Below, piece by piece: positions 32,405 to 43,941 of a stretch of 64,000 nucleotides of DNA. The notes under the pieces were generated by a model. It did not search any database. It had not been told where the DNA came from and saw only the letters and a list, made by a program, of their open reading frames with translations. The stretch is taken from NCBI RefSeq assembly GCF_023910635.1, contig NZ_JAAVVZ010000006.1, forward strand, positions 1 through 64,000, in the 5' to 3' direction. This DNA is from Sphingorhabdus sp. (lineage in GTDB: Bacteria > Pseudomonadota > Alphaproteobacteria > Sphingomonadales > Sphingomonadaceae). The translations under genes and the position numbers were made by a program. Each line of letters opens with the position of its first letter. Within the stretch, counting starts at the first letter, position 1.

Positions 32405-34477
32405 TCAGGCAAGCTTCTCCTTGATTTCGGCTGCAACGTTCGACGGCACTTCATCATAATGATTGAAGAACATCGAATAGTTTGCACGTCCTTGCGTGAA
32501 CGAGCGGAGCTGATTCACATAGCCGAACATGTTGGCCAAAGGCACCATGGACTCGACAACCTGTGCATTACCGCGGCTGTCAGTGCCCTGAATTTGACCA
32601 CGACGTGAGTTCATGTCGCCGATCACATCGCCCAGATATTCTTCGGGAGATACAACTTCGACCTTCATAATTGGTTCAAGCAGCTTGATCCCTGCCTTTT
32701 GCGCAGCTTCACGCATACCAGCACGACCAGCGATTTCGAATGCCAAAGCCGACGAATCGACATCATGATACGCGCCGTCATACAGCGTGATTTCGAAATC
32801 GATGATTGGGAAGCCAATTAACGAGCCCGATAGTGCTGTTTCGCGCATGCCCTTTTCAACCGAGGGGATATATTCCTTTGGAATGTTACCGCCCTTGACT
32901 TCATCCTTAAACACAACGCCCGTGCCACGCTCGCCCGGCTTTACCGTGAACTTGATACGGCCAAACTGACCCGATCCACCCGACTGCTTTTTATGGGTGT
33001 AATCAACGTCAACTTCGCGTGCCAGATATTCGCGATACGCAACCTGCGGCGCGCCGACATTGGCTTCAACCTTGAATTCACGACGCATACGATCAACGAT
33101 GATGTCGAGGTGAAGCTCGCCCATGCCCTTAATGATCGTTTGGCCCGATTCATGGTCAGTCGATACGCGGAACGAAGGATCTTCGGCGGACAGACGATTG
33201 AGCGCGATGCCCATCTTTTCTTGGTCAGCCTTGGTCTTTGGTTCCACCGACAGTTCGATAACTGGCTCAGGAAACTCCATACGCTCCAATATGATCGGGA
33301 AACGTTCGGCACACAACGTGTCGCCAGTGGTCGTTTCCTTCATGCCGGCAAGCGCGATGATGTCGCCTGCAAATGCTTCGTCAACGTCCTTACGTTCGTT
33401 GGCGTGCATTTCGAGCATACGCCCAACCTTTTCCTTCTTATCCTTCACCGAGTTCAGATACGTGCCCTTTAACAGGCTACCCGAATAGATGCGGATGAAG
33501 GTCAGCGAGCCAACGAACGGATCGTTCATGACCTTGAACGCCAGTGCCGAAAACGGCGCATCGTCCGTAGGAGGGCGGCTGTCTGGCTCAAGCGTGTCCA
33601 TATGGACACCCTGCACGTCTTCAATGTCGAGCGGCGAAGGCAGATAATCGACAACGGCGTCGAGCAAAGGCTGAACGCCCTTGTTCTTAAACGCCGAGCC
33701 ACAGCAGACAGGAACGAACGACTGGTTCAGCGTGCCCTTGCGGATCAGCGCCTTCAGCGTGGCCACGTCAGGCTCATTGCCTTCGAGATATGCTTCCATC
33801 GCAACATCGTCTTGCTCAACGGCAAGTTCGATTAGGTCGCTACGATATTTCGCTGCTTCAGCGGCCAAGTCAGCCGGGATATCTTCGTAGAAGAAATCGG
33901 CACCAAGAGATTCATCTTTCCAGATGATCGCGCGGTTGTGCACAAGGTCAACAAGACCCTTCAAATCCGCTTCAAGGCCGATTGGAATGTAAAGCACCGC
34001 TGGACGTGCACCCAGACGATCAATGATCGATTGCACGCAATATTTGAAGTTTGCGCCGGTACGGTCGAGCTTGTTGATGAAGCACATGCGTGGAACGCCA
34101 TATTTGTCGGCCTGACGCCATACGGTTTCCGACTGAGGCTCAACGCCTGCAACGCCGTCGAAACATGCTACTGCGCCATCGAGAACGCGCAGTGAACGCT
34201 CAACTTCAATCGTGAAGTCAACGTGGCCTGGCGTATCAATAATGTTGATGCGGTGGTCATTCCAGAAGCAGGTGGTAGCAGCCGACGTAATCGTGATGCC
34301 ACGCTCTTGCTCTTGCTCCATCCAATCCATGGTGGCGGCGCCATCATGCACTTCGCCGATTTTGTACGACTTACCAGTGTAGAAAAGGATACGCTCGGTG
34401 GTAGTGGTTTTACCGGCGTCGATATGCGCCATGATACCGATGTTGCGATACATATTGAGTGGATGGCTGCGTGCCAT
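32405..34477 (-). CDS. fusA: Elongation factor G
   Basis: [24 protein letters not shown] ... [18 protein letters not shown]-type sequence. Confidence 0.98.
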   Translation of the reverse strand: MARSHPLNMYRNIGIMAHIDAGKTTTTERILFYTGKSYKIGEVHDGAATMDWMEQEQERGITITSAATTCFWNDHRINIIDTPGHVDFTIEVERSLRVLDGAVACFDGVAGVEPQSETVWRQADKYGVPRMCFINKLDRTGANFKYCVQSIIDRLGARPAVLYIPIGLEADLKGLVDLVHNRAIIWKDESLGADFFYEDIPADLAAEAAKYRSDLIELAVEQDDVAMEAYLEGNEPDVATLKALIRKGTLNQSFVPVCCGSAFKNKGVQPLLDAVVDYLPSPLDIEDVQGVHMDTLEPDSRPPTDDAPFSALAFKVMNDPFVGSLTFIRIYSGSLLKGTYLNSVKDKKEKVGRMLEMHANERKDVDEAFAGDIIALAGMKETTTGDTLCAERFPIILERMEFPEPVIELSVEPKTKADQEKMGIALNRLSAEDPSFRVSTDHESGQTIIKGMGELHLDIIVDRMRREFKVEANVGAPQVAYREYLAREVDVDYTHKKQSGGSGQFGRIKFTVKPGERGTGVVFKDEVKGGNIPKEYIPSVEKGMRETALSGSLIGFPIIDFEITLYDGAYHDVDSSALAFEIAGRAGMREAAQKAGIKLLEPIMKVEVVSPEEYLGDVIGDMNSRRGQIQGTDSRGNAQVVESMVPLANMFGYVNQLRSFTQGRANYSMFFNHYDEVPSNVAAEIKEKLA

Positions 34478-34555
34478 ATTCGTTACTCCAGTGCGGGGCT
34501 GCGGTTCGCGCTGCCCTATAGGGAAAGGGGCTGGTTTATGCCAGCCCCCGATTTA

Positions 34556-34702
34556 ACTCCCTCTCCCGCAGGCGGGAGAGGATACAAAGACTTGGCAGCT
34601 TGCTGCCTAGTCGGCGTTGGTGAGGGCTCCTGCCCTCTCCGCTGCGACTAACCGCCTTCGGCGTAAAGTCTCGCTGCCTCTCCCGCCTGCGGAAGAGGAT
34701 TA
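34556..34702. repeat. Hairpin-ended intergenic repeat between rpsG and fusA
   Basis: Ends ccctctcccgcaggcgggagagg and cctctcccgcctgcggaagagg. Confidence 0.6.
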
Positions 34703-34705
34703 TAC

Positions 34706-35176
34706 TTACCAGCGATAGTGTGCGAACGCTCGGTTGGCTTCTGCCATACGGTGCGTATCTTCACGTTTTTTGACAGCATTTCCGCGGTTCGACGCGGCAT
34801 CCATCAGCTCACCGGACAAACGGGCGGCCATGGTGGTTTCGCTGCGGTTACGGGCAGCGCCGATCAACCAACGAATCGCAAGTGCCTGCGCGCGCTCTGG
34901 ACGCACTTCGCAAGGAACCTGATAAGTCGCACCACCCACACGGCGGCTGCGCACTTCGATACCTGGCTTCACGTTATCCAACGCTTCATGGAAGGTCTGG
35001 ATAGGATCTTTCTTGGCACGGGCTTCAACAGTTTCCAAAGCACCATAGACGATACGCTCTGCTGCTGACTTCTTACCGTCCAGCATCAGGTTGTTCATAA
35101 ACTTCGAAAGCACGATATCACCGAATTTGGGATCGGGAAGGATGATGCGCTTTTCGGGACGACGACGACGTGACAT
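34706..35176 (-). CDS. rpsG: 30S ribosomal protein S7
   Basis: [47 protein letters not shown]. Confidence 0.97.
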   Translation of the reverse strand: MSRRRRPEKRIILPDPKFGDIVLSKFMNNLMLDGKKSAAERIVYGALETVEARAKKDPIQTFHEALDNVKPGIEVRSRRVGGATYQVPCEVRPERAQALAIRWLIGAARNRSETTMAARLSGELMDAASNRGNAVKKREDTHRMAEANRAFAHYRW

Positions 35177-35302
35177 AATTTATTTCCTTTATCTCGCTCG
35201 GCACTGCCTTTCCCTTTTTGGTCATCCTGAACTTGTCAGGGTCCATCGGGAAGGTTGGCGTGCCGTCAAATGGCCAATTAACCTCGTTTCGGGACGCTTG
35301 AG

Positions 35303-35340
35303 ATCCTGAACAAAATCGCCTGAAGCGATTTTTTCAGGAT
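35303..35340. repeat. Long hairpin in the rpsL-rpsG spacer
   Basis: atcctgaa c aaaatcgc ctgaa gcgatttt ttcaggat: 16 bp of stem with one bulge. Confidence 0.8.
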
Positions 35341-35359
35341 GCCCCGTCCCCCGGACGGG

Positions 35360-35731
35360 TCACTTCGGACGCTTTGCACCATATTTGGAACGCGATTGCT
35401 TGCGGTCCTTTACACCCTGCGTATCGAGTACGCCGCGAAGCACGTGGTAACGCACACCGGGAAGGTCGCGTACGCGGCCGCCACGGATAAGCACAACGCT
35501 ATGCTCTTGAAGGTTGTGGCCCTCACCTGGGATATAGGAAATAACTTCGCGCTGGTTTGTCAGGCGAATCTTCGCAACCTTACGCAAAGCCGAGTTCGGC
35601 TTTTTCGGGGTCGTTGTGTAAACGCGGGTGCAAACGCCGCGCTTCTGTGGATTTTGGTCCATCGCAGGGACCTTGGACTTGACCTTCTGCGGGGTCCGGC
35701 CCTTGCGAACCAGCTGGTTAATCGTTGGCAT
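35360..35731 (-). CDS. rpsL: 30S ribosomal protein S12
   Basis: [12 protein letters not shown] ... [57 protein letters not shown]. Confidence 0.98.
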   Translation of the reverse strand: MPTINQLVRKGRTPQKVKSKVPAMDQNPQKRGVCTRVYTTTPKKPNSALRKVAKIRLTNQREVISYIPGEGHNLQEHSVVLIRGGRVRDLPGVRYHVLRGVLDTQGVKDRKQSRSKYGAKRPK

Positions 35732-35913
35732 ATCTTCACCTTTGTTAAGCGGTTACTTTAGGTGGCAAGGCGTTTTTTGCGGTGGAGGCTCAGCCTTTGA
35801 TCCACCCGACCTGACACATAATGTGCTGCTATTTTGAGTAGTTCCCATGGGCCAAAGAGAATCATCCCTTCAGCTCCGAGAATGCGCGCCATTAGCGCCC
35901 GCTGGCTATCGGG

Positions 35914-36435
35914 TCAAGTAGTGCCGACCCGCTCCGTCAGCACGTCATTTTCGATCCTGATCCGCCACCATAAAAGCGCAGCGTTCAGTATCGAGAATGT
36001 GAATGCCATCGCGGGCGCACCCAAAAGAAGTGGCAACACAGCAATCTCCACAACGACCAAGGCATAATTGGGGTGCTTGATGAAACGATATGGGCCGCGC
36101 CGCACGCGCGGGAAATGTGGCGCGCTGATGATCCGCGTAGTCCACCATCTGCCAATACTCGCCAACGTCCAGAAGCGGAAGGTTTGGCTTGCGATAAATG
36201 CGTTGAGCAAAAGCAGGTTAGGTGCCGGTTCGGGCTTTGCGAACAATAGGATGGCGATTAGCCAACCGCTGTGGAGCACGATAAACAAAGGATAATGCTT
36301 CGCCCCATGCTCACGGCCACCTTCAGCCAGCAAACGGCGGGTGTTCGCGCTGGCATAAGCCAGTTCAGCCAGCCGCTGCAGGATGACATAAGCAAAGACA
36401 ATGAGCGCCCAAACGGGCCAATCGAACACTGTCAT
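35914..36435 (-). CDS. Isoprenylcysteine carboxyl methyltransferase (ICMT)-like membrane methyltransferase
   Basis: RVRRGPYRFIKHPNYALVVVEIAVLPLLLG; TM helices; start set at MTVFDW. Confidence 0.85.
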   Translation of the reverse strand: MTVFDWPVWALIVFAYVILQRLAELAYASANTRRLLAEGGREHGAKHYPLFIVLHSGWLIAILLFAKPEPAPNLLLLNAFIASQTFRFWTLASIGRWWTTRIISAPHFPRVRRGPYRFIKHPNYALVVVEIAVLPLLLGAPAMAFTFSILNAALLWWRIRIENDVLTERVGTT

Positions 36436-36451
36436 GACTGATTCCCTTTCA

Positions 36452-37483
36452 TCATGGCTTGAGAAGTCCCATCGCGCCAACAAATCCCGGTCCAAGTGCC
36501 GTTAACAATGTTGGTTTCTCAATTGGTCCGGCAGCAAGCAGAGCCTCCAACACAAACAACACCGTCGGCGAACTCATATTACCATGGTCGCGCAAGACCT
36601 TGCGCGTCGCGGCCAAGTCATGACCCACATAATCGGCCAACGCATCGACCACGCGACCACCGCCCGGGTGACAGGCGGGTTCCGCCATGTCCGCTTTGGT
36701 CAGGCCATGTTTTGCGATAAAATCGTCGCACACGGGCGCAAAATGGCTGTTCACGAAAACAGGAATATCGCGCGCTAGCACCAGATCAAAACCTGTATCG
36801 CCAATCTCCCAGCCCATCATATCGAGCGTATCGGGCCAGACATGGCTCGCAAATGCACCCAATTGCGGCCCTGACCCAGCGCCGATGACCGCAGCGGCAC
36901 AGCCATCGGCAAACAACGCAAGTGCAACCATATCTTTTTTATCCATGCGCGCATGGTCGTAGGCGAGGCTACACAGTTCAAGGCTGACCAGCAGGACCGG
37001 TTTGTCCGGGCACGCACGATACAGATCAGCCGCAACGCCAAGGCCGATGACCCCGCCAGCACAACCATAGCCAAATAAGGGTACGCAGCGTGTATCGGGC
37101 GCGAAACCCATTTTCGATATCATCCGGCTTGGCAGGCTGGGCGTCATCGTCCCCGTGGTCGATACGAAAACAATCTGCCCTATGTCAGAGGCCTGCAAAT
37201 GCGCGCGCGCCAAAGCCTGCATGGCCGCCGCTTCAAAAATCTGGGCGGCGACAGTTTCATAAACGCCGGCGCGCTTTGCCCAGCTTCTGGAGTCAGAATA
37301 ATATTCGGGCGGCATGGCTATATGGCGCTGCGAGATACCCGTGTTGCCCAATATTTCGGCCATGCGCGGAGGCAGGGCCTGCCCTTTGGCCACAGCCAAA
37401 ATCGACAGGACATCATCTTGCGTAATGCGGTGCGGCGGCACGGCGGTGCCAAGCGAAATGAGTTGGGGAAGAATCTGTGGCAT
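36452..37483 (-). CDS. Type III polyketide synthase (chalcone synthase-like)
   Basis: Cys in PLFGYGCAGGVIGL, His in CHPGGGRVVDAL, Asn in HGNMSSPTVLFVLE. Confidence 0.92.
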   Translation of the reverse strand: MPQILPQLISLGTAVPPHRITQDDVLSILAVAKGQALPPRMAEILGNTGISQRHIAMPPEYYSDSRSWAKRAGVYETVAAQIFEAAAMQALARAHLQASDIGQIVFVSTTGTMTPSLPSRMISKMGFAPDTRCVPLFGYGCAGGVIGLGVAADLYRACPDKPVLLVSLELCSLAYDHARMDKKDMVALALFADGCAAAVIGAGSGPQLGAFASHVWPDTLDMMGWEIGDTGFDLVLARDIPVFVNSHFAPVCDDFIAKHGLTKADMAEPACHPGGGRVVDALADYVGHDLAATRKVLRDHGNMSSPTVLFVLEALLAAGPIEKPTLLTALGPGFVGAMGLLKP

Positions 37484-37628
37484 TAACGGTAACGGCTACG
37501 CCCGTTCAAAAGTTTCCGCCAGCCAGACTTTACCCCTAAACGAATTTCCTGCAACACACCGTACAGATGACAAGCGGTGAGCAGCTTGTTAGAGGGCCGC
37601 CGAACCGACATTGAAAGAAGTCACCATC

Positions 37629-39140
37629 ATGAATGCCATCTCCCGTCCTGTCCGCACCAGGGTCGCACCATCCCCCACCGGCGACCCACATGTCGGCACA
37701 GCGTATATTGCGCTCATCAACTATTGCTTTGCGAAGAAGCACGGTGGCGAGTTTCTGTTGCGTATCGAGGATACCGATCAGGCACGGTCCACGCCGCAAT
37801 CGGAAAAGATGATATTAGAATCGCTGCGCTGGTTGGGCCTTAGCTGGGATGAGGGCCCCGATGTTGGCGGCCCGCATGGTCCCTACCGCCAGTCCGAACG
37901 CAGCGCGATTTACACCGCGCATTGCGACCAGTTGTTGGCCGACGGCCATGCGTTCAAATGCTATTGTACGCCAGAAAAGCTCGCGGCCTCACGCGCCGCT
38001 CAGATAGCGGCGAAGCAGCCGCCAAAATATGATGGCACCTGTTTAGCCCTCACCTCTGACGATATCGCAAAGCGCGATAGCGACGGCGTTTCGCACGTTG
38101 TCCGGATGAAAATTCCAACAACGGGCAAGTGCATTGTTCAAGATACGTTGCGCGGCGAAATCGAATTCGAATATGCGGTCGTTGACATGCAAGTGCTGAT
38201 GAAATCGGACGGCCTGCCGACCTACCATCTCGCCAATGTTGTCGACGATCACCTCATGGGTATCACCCACGTCATGCGCGGTGAGGAGTGGATTTCATCC
38301 GCGCCAAAGCATTTGTTGCTCTACCAATATTTCGGTTGGGAACCGCCCGTACTCACGCATTTGCCGTTGCTCCGCAATGCCGACAAATCGAAGCTGTCCA
38401 AGCGTAAAAACCCGACCAGCATCTTATATTATCAACGCGCGGGTTACTTGCCGCAGGCGATGCAGAACTTCCTTGGCCTGTTCATCAAATCGGCCAGCGA
38501 GGAAGATGAAAAAACCTCACTACAGAGGCTGATCGACGAATTTGACGTCCACAATATCTCGCTTGGCGGGCCGGTGTTCGACACGTCCAAGCTGGATTGG
38601 CTCAATGGCCGTTATTTGCGCGAGGAACTCAGCGTTTCGGAATTTCTGGATGCGATAAAGGCATGGGCGCTGAATGACAGTTACCTTACGCCCATCGCTG
38701 AAATGGCGCAGGCGCGGATCACCAAAATGTCGGACCTTGGCGGACTGACCGCGATGTTCTTCATGAACCGGATTGACGGCATGAGCGCAGAGCGGCTGCG
38801 CGATGGTGTGAAGCTGGAACAGGATATGCAACGCGCGGCCTACACCCTTGGTTTGCAACAGTTTGACGGCATGATCGACTGGAACCGGGAAGGCGTTGAA
38901 GCCACGTTGCGCCGAACTGCTGAGGTCTTGGACGCGAAGTTGAAGGACGTTATCCGGCCTTTTTACATCGCCATCACCGGCAGCGCGCAGGGCGTGCCCT
39001 TGTTCGACGCGATCACGCATTTGGGCCGCGACATCATCCGCGAGCGGTTGCGCCATGCGATGGAATTGCTTGGCCCTGCCTCATCAAAAGAAATGAAGGC
39101 CTGGACCGATTTGCTGACCGCGCCGCCAAAGGCCGAATGA
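37629..39140 (+). CDS. gltX: Glutamate--tRNA ligase
   Basis: [48 protein letters not shown]. Confidence 0.95.
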   Translation: MNAISRPVRTRVAPSPTGDPHVGTAYIALINYCFAKKHGGEFLLRIEDTDQARSTPQSEKMILESLRWLGLSWDEGPDVGGPHGPYRQSERSAIYTAHCDQLLADGHAFKCYCTPEKLAASRAAQIAAKQPPKYDGTCLALTSDDIAKRDSDGVSHVVRMKIPTTGKCIVQDTLRGEIEFEYAVVDMQVLMKSDGLPTYHLANVVDDHLMGITHVMRGEEWISSAPKHLLLYQYFGWEPPVLTHLPLLRNADKSKLSKRKNPTSILYYQRAGYLPQAMQNFLGLFIKSASEEDEKTSLQRLIDEFDVHNISLGGPVFDTSKLDWLNGRYLREELSVSEFLDAIKAWALNDSYLTPIAEMAQARITKMSDLGGLTAMFFMNRIDGMSAERLRDGVKLEQDMQRAAYTLGLQQFDGMIDWNREGVEATLRRTAEVLDAKLKDVIRPFYIAITGSAQGVPLFDAITHLGRDIIRERLRHAMELLGPASSKEMKAWTDLLTAPPKAE

Positions 39141-39826
39141 CCGCATTTTCCTTACCGCAGGATTGGCAGACGGCACTGCAGGCGGCGCTGACCACACCAG
39201 AAACGTTGGCGCTCCAAGGCTTTCTCGACGCCGAACTCGCCGCAGGCAAGACGATTTTCCCGCCGCAGGACGCATGGTTCCGCGCGCTTGAGTTAACGCC
39301 GCTGGACAAAGTGCGCGTCGTCATTTTGGGGCAAGACCCGTATCATGGGCCGGGGCAAGCGCATGGCCTGTGTTTCAGCGTGCCGCCGGGTGTGCGTCCG
39401 CCGCCAAGTCTTTCCAATATTTACAAAGAGTTAGGAAGCAACTTGGGCCTCCCGCGGCCGCCTCATGGCTTTTTGGAGCATTGGGCGCGGCAAGGCGTGT
39501 TGCTGCTCAACAGCGTCCTTACGGTCGAAATGGCCAAGGCCGCTTCGCACAGCAAAAAGGGGTGGGAGCCATTGACGGATGCGATTATTGCGCAAGTGAA
39601 CGACAAGGCAGAGCCAGTCGTTTTCATGCTGTGGGGCGCTTATGCCCACAAAAAGGCGGCGAATGTGGATGCCAGCCGTCACCTGCTGCTCAAGGCCGCG
39701 CATCCATCGCCCTTGTCGGCGCACAACGGTTTTTTGGGCTGCAAACATTTCTCGCAATGCAACGCCTTTTTGGTTAGCAACGGTCTCCCGCCGATTGATT
39801 GGATACTGCCCAATGTCGTTCCATGA
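39137..39826 (+). CDS. ung: Uracil-DNA glycosylase
   Basis: [57 protein letters not shown]. Confidence 0.96.
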   Translation: MTAFSLPQDWQTALQAALTTPETLALQGFLDAELAAGKTIFPPQDAWFRALELTPLDKVRVVILGQDPYHGPGQAHGLCFSVPPGVRPPPSLSNIYKELGSNLGLPRPPHGFLEHWARQGVLLLNSVLTVEMAKAASHSKKGWEPLTDAIIAQVNDKAEPVVFMLWGAYAHKKAANVDASRHLLLKAAHPSPLSAHNGFLGCKHFSQCNAFLVSNGLPPIDWILPNVVP

Positions 39827-40847
39827 GCAGCCCCACCGTCGTTTCAACCCATTGAAAGATGAATGGATTTTGGTATCTCCGCATCGCGCCAAAAGGCCGT
39901 GGCAGGGGCAACAGGATACACCCGACACCGCCGTCCGGCCGATGCATGATCCGGATTGTTATTTATGCGCGGGCAATGAACGCGCTGGCGGATTGCGCAA
40001 TCCTGACTACAAAAATGTCTTCGTTTTCGACAATGACTTTGCCGCATTATTGCCCGGCGCAGGGTGCAGAGTAGAAAAAGACAAACCCCTGTTTCGTGCG
40101 GCTCTCGCCAACGGAGCCTGTAGAGTCATTTGCTTTTCGCCGGACCATGGCAAAACCCTGCCCGAAATGTCCGTGGGCGACATCCGCAATGTGGTCGACG
40201 CTTGGGCCGCGCAAGAAGCAGAACTTTCCGCCGTCCATGCTTATGTCCAAATTTTCGAAAATAAGGGCGCGATGATGGGCTGCTCCAGCCCGCATCCGCA
40301 TGGTCAGATTTGGGCGACCGATTATATACCTGCCGAGCCCGCCCGTGAGGATGCAACGCAAGCGGCCTGGTTTGAACAACATCAATCGGCAATGCTGCTA
40401 AGCTATGCCGAACAAGAGGCCAAAGACGGCGCGCGAACGGTGGCACACAATGACCACTGGATCGCGGTCGTGCCCTATTGGGCAAGCTGGCCTTATGAAA
40501 TCCTGCTGCTGCCGCGCTTTGCCGTTCAGCGATTGAACGCCCTCACGCCAGAGCAACGTGATGATCTGGCGGACATCATGAAGGCCGTGACAACGGCCTA
40601 TGACAATCTGTTCCAGACCAGCTTCCCTTATTCGATGGGCTGGCATGGAGCGCCAAGCGCAACACCCGATGCCCCGCATTGGCAGTTGCATGCGCATTTT
40701 TATCCACCCTTGCTGCGCTCGGCCAGTGTGCGTAAGTTCATGGTCGGCTATGAAATGCTGGCCGAGGCACAACGCGACCTGACGCCGGAGACTGCCGCCG
40801 AACATTTGCGCGCCACGGCCAAAATCCATTACCGGAGCAAGCCATGA
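39813..40847 (+). CDS. galT: Galactose-1-phosphate uridylyltransferase
   Basis: [45 protein letters not shown]; start set at MSFHEQ. Confidence 0.95.
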   Translation: MSFHEQPHRRFNPLKDEWILVSPHRAKRPWQGQQDTPDTAVRPMHDPDCYLCAGNERAGGLRNPDYKNVFVFDNDFAALLPGAGCRVEKDKPLFRAALANGACRVICFSPDHGKTLPEMSVGDIRNVVDAWAAQEAELSAVHAYVQIFENKGAMMGCSSPHPHGQIWATDYIPAEPAREDATQAAWFEQHQSAMLLSYAEQEAKDGARTVAHNDHWIAVVPYWASWPYEILLLPRFAVQRLNALTPEQRDDLADIMKAVTTAYDNLFQTSFPYSMGWHGAPSATPDAPHWQLHAHFYPPLLRSASVRKFMVGYEMLAEAQRDLTPETAAEHLRATAKIHYRSKP

Positions 40848-42001
40848 ACGTGCAGGACCAAGCGCTGTTTGATCGCGTGACCACCAGTTTTGCGGTGCAG
40901 TTTGGCCACGCCCCCGACCTTGTCGTGCGCGCGCCGGGGCGGGTGAACCTGATCGGCGAACATACCGACTATAATGACGGCTTTGTCCTGCCCTGCGCGA
41001 TTGGCCCAGCGACGATGGTGGCGATTAGCAAGCGCGATGATGACAAGGTCGACGTGGTCGCTGCTGACTTCGACAATGCGCGCGACATGTTCGCGCTGAC
41101 ACCACCCCCAGAACGCAATTTAAGCCAGCCCTGGGCTGATTATGTGCGTGGGATGATCTTCGCCATCCAAAATGCAGGATACGCCCTCAGCGGGGCTAAA
41201 ATCGCCATTGCGGGCAATCTGCCCAAAGGGGCCGGTCTGTCGTCATCGGCCTCGCTTGCGGTAGCGGTGGGCAAGGCCAATTTGGCGCTCAACGGAACCG
41301 ACATCGACAACAGTCGCCTCGCGCAAATCGCGCAAAAAGCGGAATGCGATTTTGTCGGCACCCAATGCGGCATCATGGACCAATTGATTTCGGCGCAGGG
41401 CAAGGCTGGCCATGCGTTGTTGATCGATTGCCGCAGCCTGAAACTGACCGAAGCGCCCATATCCTGCGATGTCGCGATCATGATCGTGCATTCGGGCGTC
41501 ACGCGTGGCTTGGTTGACGGGCATTACAACGCACGGCGGCGGCAATGTGAGGCGGCGGCCGCAGCCATGGGGGTAAAAGCGTTGCGCGACGCGGATCTGG
41601 ACATGCTAGCCGCAGCAGTTCTCGACGCGGTCACAACCGCACGCGCACGCCATGTCATTACCGAAAACCAGCGGACATTGGCCGCAGCCGACGCGCTGGC
41701 CAAAAGCGACCTCGCCGCGCTTGGTATGTTGATGGCGCAAAGCCATGCATCGATGCGCGATGACTTCGAAATCACTGTTCCGGCGATGGATGATTTGGTA
41801 GCGCTCTTGCAAAATGCGATCGGCAATCAAGGGGGCGCACGGATGACAGGTGGAGGATTTGGCGGCGCGGCTGTGGCGATCATGCCGATTGCCCATGTGG
41901 CGGATGTGCAGGCCGCAATTCAGGCGCAATACGTAACGCCCGATGGCCATGCGCCGCTGATCATGATTGAACGTCCCGGCCCTGGTGTCGCCATTTTATG
42001 A
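40844..42001 (+). CDS. galK: Galactokinase
   Basis: RAPGRVNLIGEHTDYNDGFVLPCAI, NLPKGAGLSSSASLAVAV, RMTGGGFGGAAVAI. Confidence 0.96.
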   Translation: MNVQDQALFDRVTTSFAVQFGHAPDLVVRAPGRVNLIGEHTDYNDGFVLPCAIGPATMVAISKRDDDKVDVVAADFDNARDMFALTPPPERNLSQPWADYVRGMIFAIQNAGYALSGAKIAIAGNLPKGAGLSSSASLAVAVGKANLALNGTDIDNSRLAQIAQKAECDFVGTQCGIMDQLISAQGKAGHALLIDCRSLKLTEAPISCDVAIMIVHSGVTRGLVDGHYNARRRQCEAAAAAMGVKALRDADLDMLAAAVLDAVTTARARHVITENQRTLAAADALAKSDLAALGMLMAQSHASMRDDFEITVPAMDDLVALLQNAIGNQGGARMTGGGFGGAAVAIMPIAHVADVQAAIQAQYVTPDGHAPLIMIERPGPGVAIL

Positions 42002-42810
42002 AATATGCTTGGATGAAGCAGGCCCTGCGCGAGCCGTTAGTGCATTTCCTTGGCGCAGGATCGGCCTTGTTTCTGCTCATGGGGCAGTTTGGCGGGGAAG
42101 ACAGCCTTGACCGCAGCATCACGATCAATGCGGCAGAAGTTGCGCGGCTCGCGTCGCAATGGGAACAGACATGGCGCAGCCCGCCTAGCCCCCAAATACT
42201 CGACAGCCTGATCCGCGATTATATCAAGGAAGAAATCTATTTCCGGGAGGCCATGCGCATTGGCCTTGACGTCGATGACCCCGTCATCCGCCGCCGTCTG
42301 CGCGCCAAAATGGAGTTTCTGGCAAACGCAGAAATCCAGAATATGGAACCAACCGAAGCCGCGTTGGAAAGCTTTTATGCGGCGAACAAAATCCGTTATG
42401 CCGAAAAGCCGGCCTTCAGTTTCGATCAGCAGTTTTTGGGCGAGGATGAAGACAGCGCCAAAGCATCAATCTTTGCCCTAAACGCCGGAAAGCAAGTGCA
42501 GGCGCAACCGCTGAGCGTATCTGCCAGCATGGACAAGGCCGCGTCAGAAAACATCGCGCGTGAATTTGGCGATGGCTTTGCCGACAGCCTGCGTAATTTA
42601 CCGCAAGGGCGTTGGAGCGGGCCAGTCCAGTCCGGTTTCGGCTGGCATGCCGTGCGCGTCCGCGGCGTTGTTGCGGCGGGGACACCGCCTTTATCCGACA
42701 TTCGCCAGCGCGTGTCCAACGACTGGCGGGCCGAAACGCAGGCCAAGCGCGAAGCTGCTGCCTATCAGGCGCTGCTCGACGGATATGACATTCGCATCGC
42801 CAAGCCGTGA
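41998..42810 (+). CDS. Parvulin-type peptidylprolyl isomerase
   Basis: N-terminal TM; LPQGRWSGPVQSGFGWHAVRVRGV. Confidence 0.8.
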   Translation: MKYAWMKQALREPLVHFLGAGSALFLLMGQFGGEDSLDRSITINAAEVARLASQWEQTWRSPPSPQILDSLIRDYIKEEIYFREAMRIGLDVDDPVIRRRLRAKMEFLANAEIQNMEPTEAALESFYAANKIRYAEKPAFSFDQQFLGEDEDSAKASIFALNAGKQVQAQPLSVSASMDKAASENIAREFGDGFADSLRNLPQGRWSGPVQSGFGWHAVRVRGVVAAGTPPLSDIRQRVSNDWRAETQAKREAAAYQALLDGYDIRIAKP

Positions 42811-43796
42811 TCGTCCGCTTTTTCCTTTTGCTCTTGCTCGCGTCTGGCTTCACGTCGGTTGCCCGCGCCGATGACTTGCAACCGGGCTATCTGGAAATCC
42901 GTGAGCGTGAAGCCGTTAGCCACCAATATAAAATTACATGGAAAGCGCCCATCCGGCCCGGCCTTGCCGCGCGCGTCGTGCCGATATTCCCGCGCGATTG
43001 CGTAGCGACCGAACCTGTTCGCAGCGTTGATGCCGCTGCTTTGCTGGCGCGCTGGGACATTGATTGCAGCGCAAGTTTGGCTGGCCGCTCTGTCCGCTTA
43101 AGCGGTATGGAGAACACCCCAGCCGACGCCTTGCTGCGCTATCAATCCGCTTATGGGATCACGCAGGCCGCGCGGCTGACGCCCGGCAACCCATCCGCTG
43201 TAATCCTGCAAAAGGCAGACCGATGGCAGGTTGCGCGCACCTATTTTGTAACAGGTGTCGAACATATATTGATGGGATATGACCATTTATTGTTTGTGCT
43301 GTGCCTTGTGCTTTTGCTCAACGGTGCATGGCGCGTGGCGGCAACGGTGACGGCTTTCACGATAGCGCATTCGCTGACCTTAGTGGCAACTACACTTGAA
43401 CTTATCAGCGTCCCCGGCCCGCCAGTTGAGGCCGCCATTGCGTTGTCTATTGTTTTCCTCGCCGTGGAAATACTGAAGCGCAAACCCGGTGAACTGCGCT
43501 TGTCAGAGCGTTTTCCATGGGTCGTCGCCTTTCTGTTTGGCTTGCTCCATGGCTTTGGCTTTGCAGGGGCATTGGCCGAAATCGGATTGCCGCAGGGCGA
43601 AGTGCCCATGGCATTGCTGACGTTCAATCTGGGCGTTGAGGCGGGTCAGCTTGTCATCGTCGCCGTGGCGTTATTGGTCTTATGGGGACTGCGCCGCGTG
43701 CATGCGCTTTACGCCGCCCGCGCCCAGATGATAAGCGCTTATGCCATTGGCTCCATCGCCTTTATGTGGTTGCTGCAACGCGTCCTACCGGCTTGA
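42807..43796 (+). CDS. HupE/UreJ family membrane protein
   Basis: TGVEHILMGYDHLLFVLCLVLL ... FTIAHSLTL ... LFGLLHGFGFAGALAEIGLP. Confidence 0.88.
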   Translation: MIVRFFLLLLLASGFTSVARADDLQPGYLEIREREAVSHQYKITWKAPIRPGLAARVVPIFPRDCVATEPVRSVDAAALLARWDIDCSASLAGRSVRLSGMENTPADALLRYQSAYGITQAARLTPGNPSAVILQKADRWQVARTYFVTGVEHILMGYDHLLFVLCLVLLLNGAWRVAATVTAFTIAHSLTLVATTLELISVPGPPVEAAIALSIVFLAVEILKRKPGELRLSERFPWVVAFLFGLLHGFGFAGALAEIGLPQGEVPMALLTFNLGVEAGQLVIVAVALLVLWGLRRVHALYAARAQMISAYAIGSIAFMWLLQRVLPA

Positions 43797-43941
43797 GCGC
43801 CCAAAAAATACATTGGGTTAGGACCATGAAGGAATTTTCAAACCACAGTGTTTTTACCATATTCTGTGCCTGATAGATATTTGGCACTGCGGAAAATTGT
43901 CAACGCGCTTGCGACCCCTCAAAGGCGCAGGGAATTACAAT

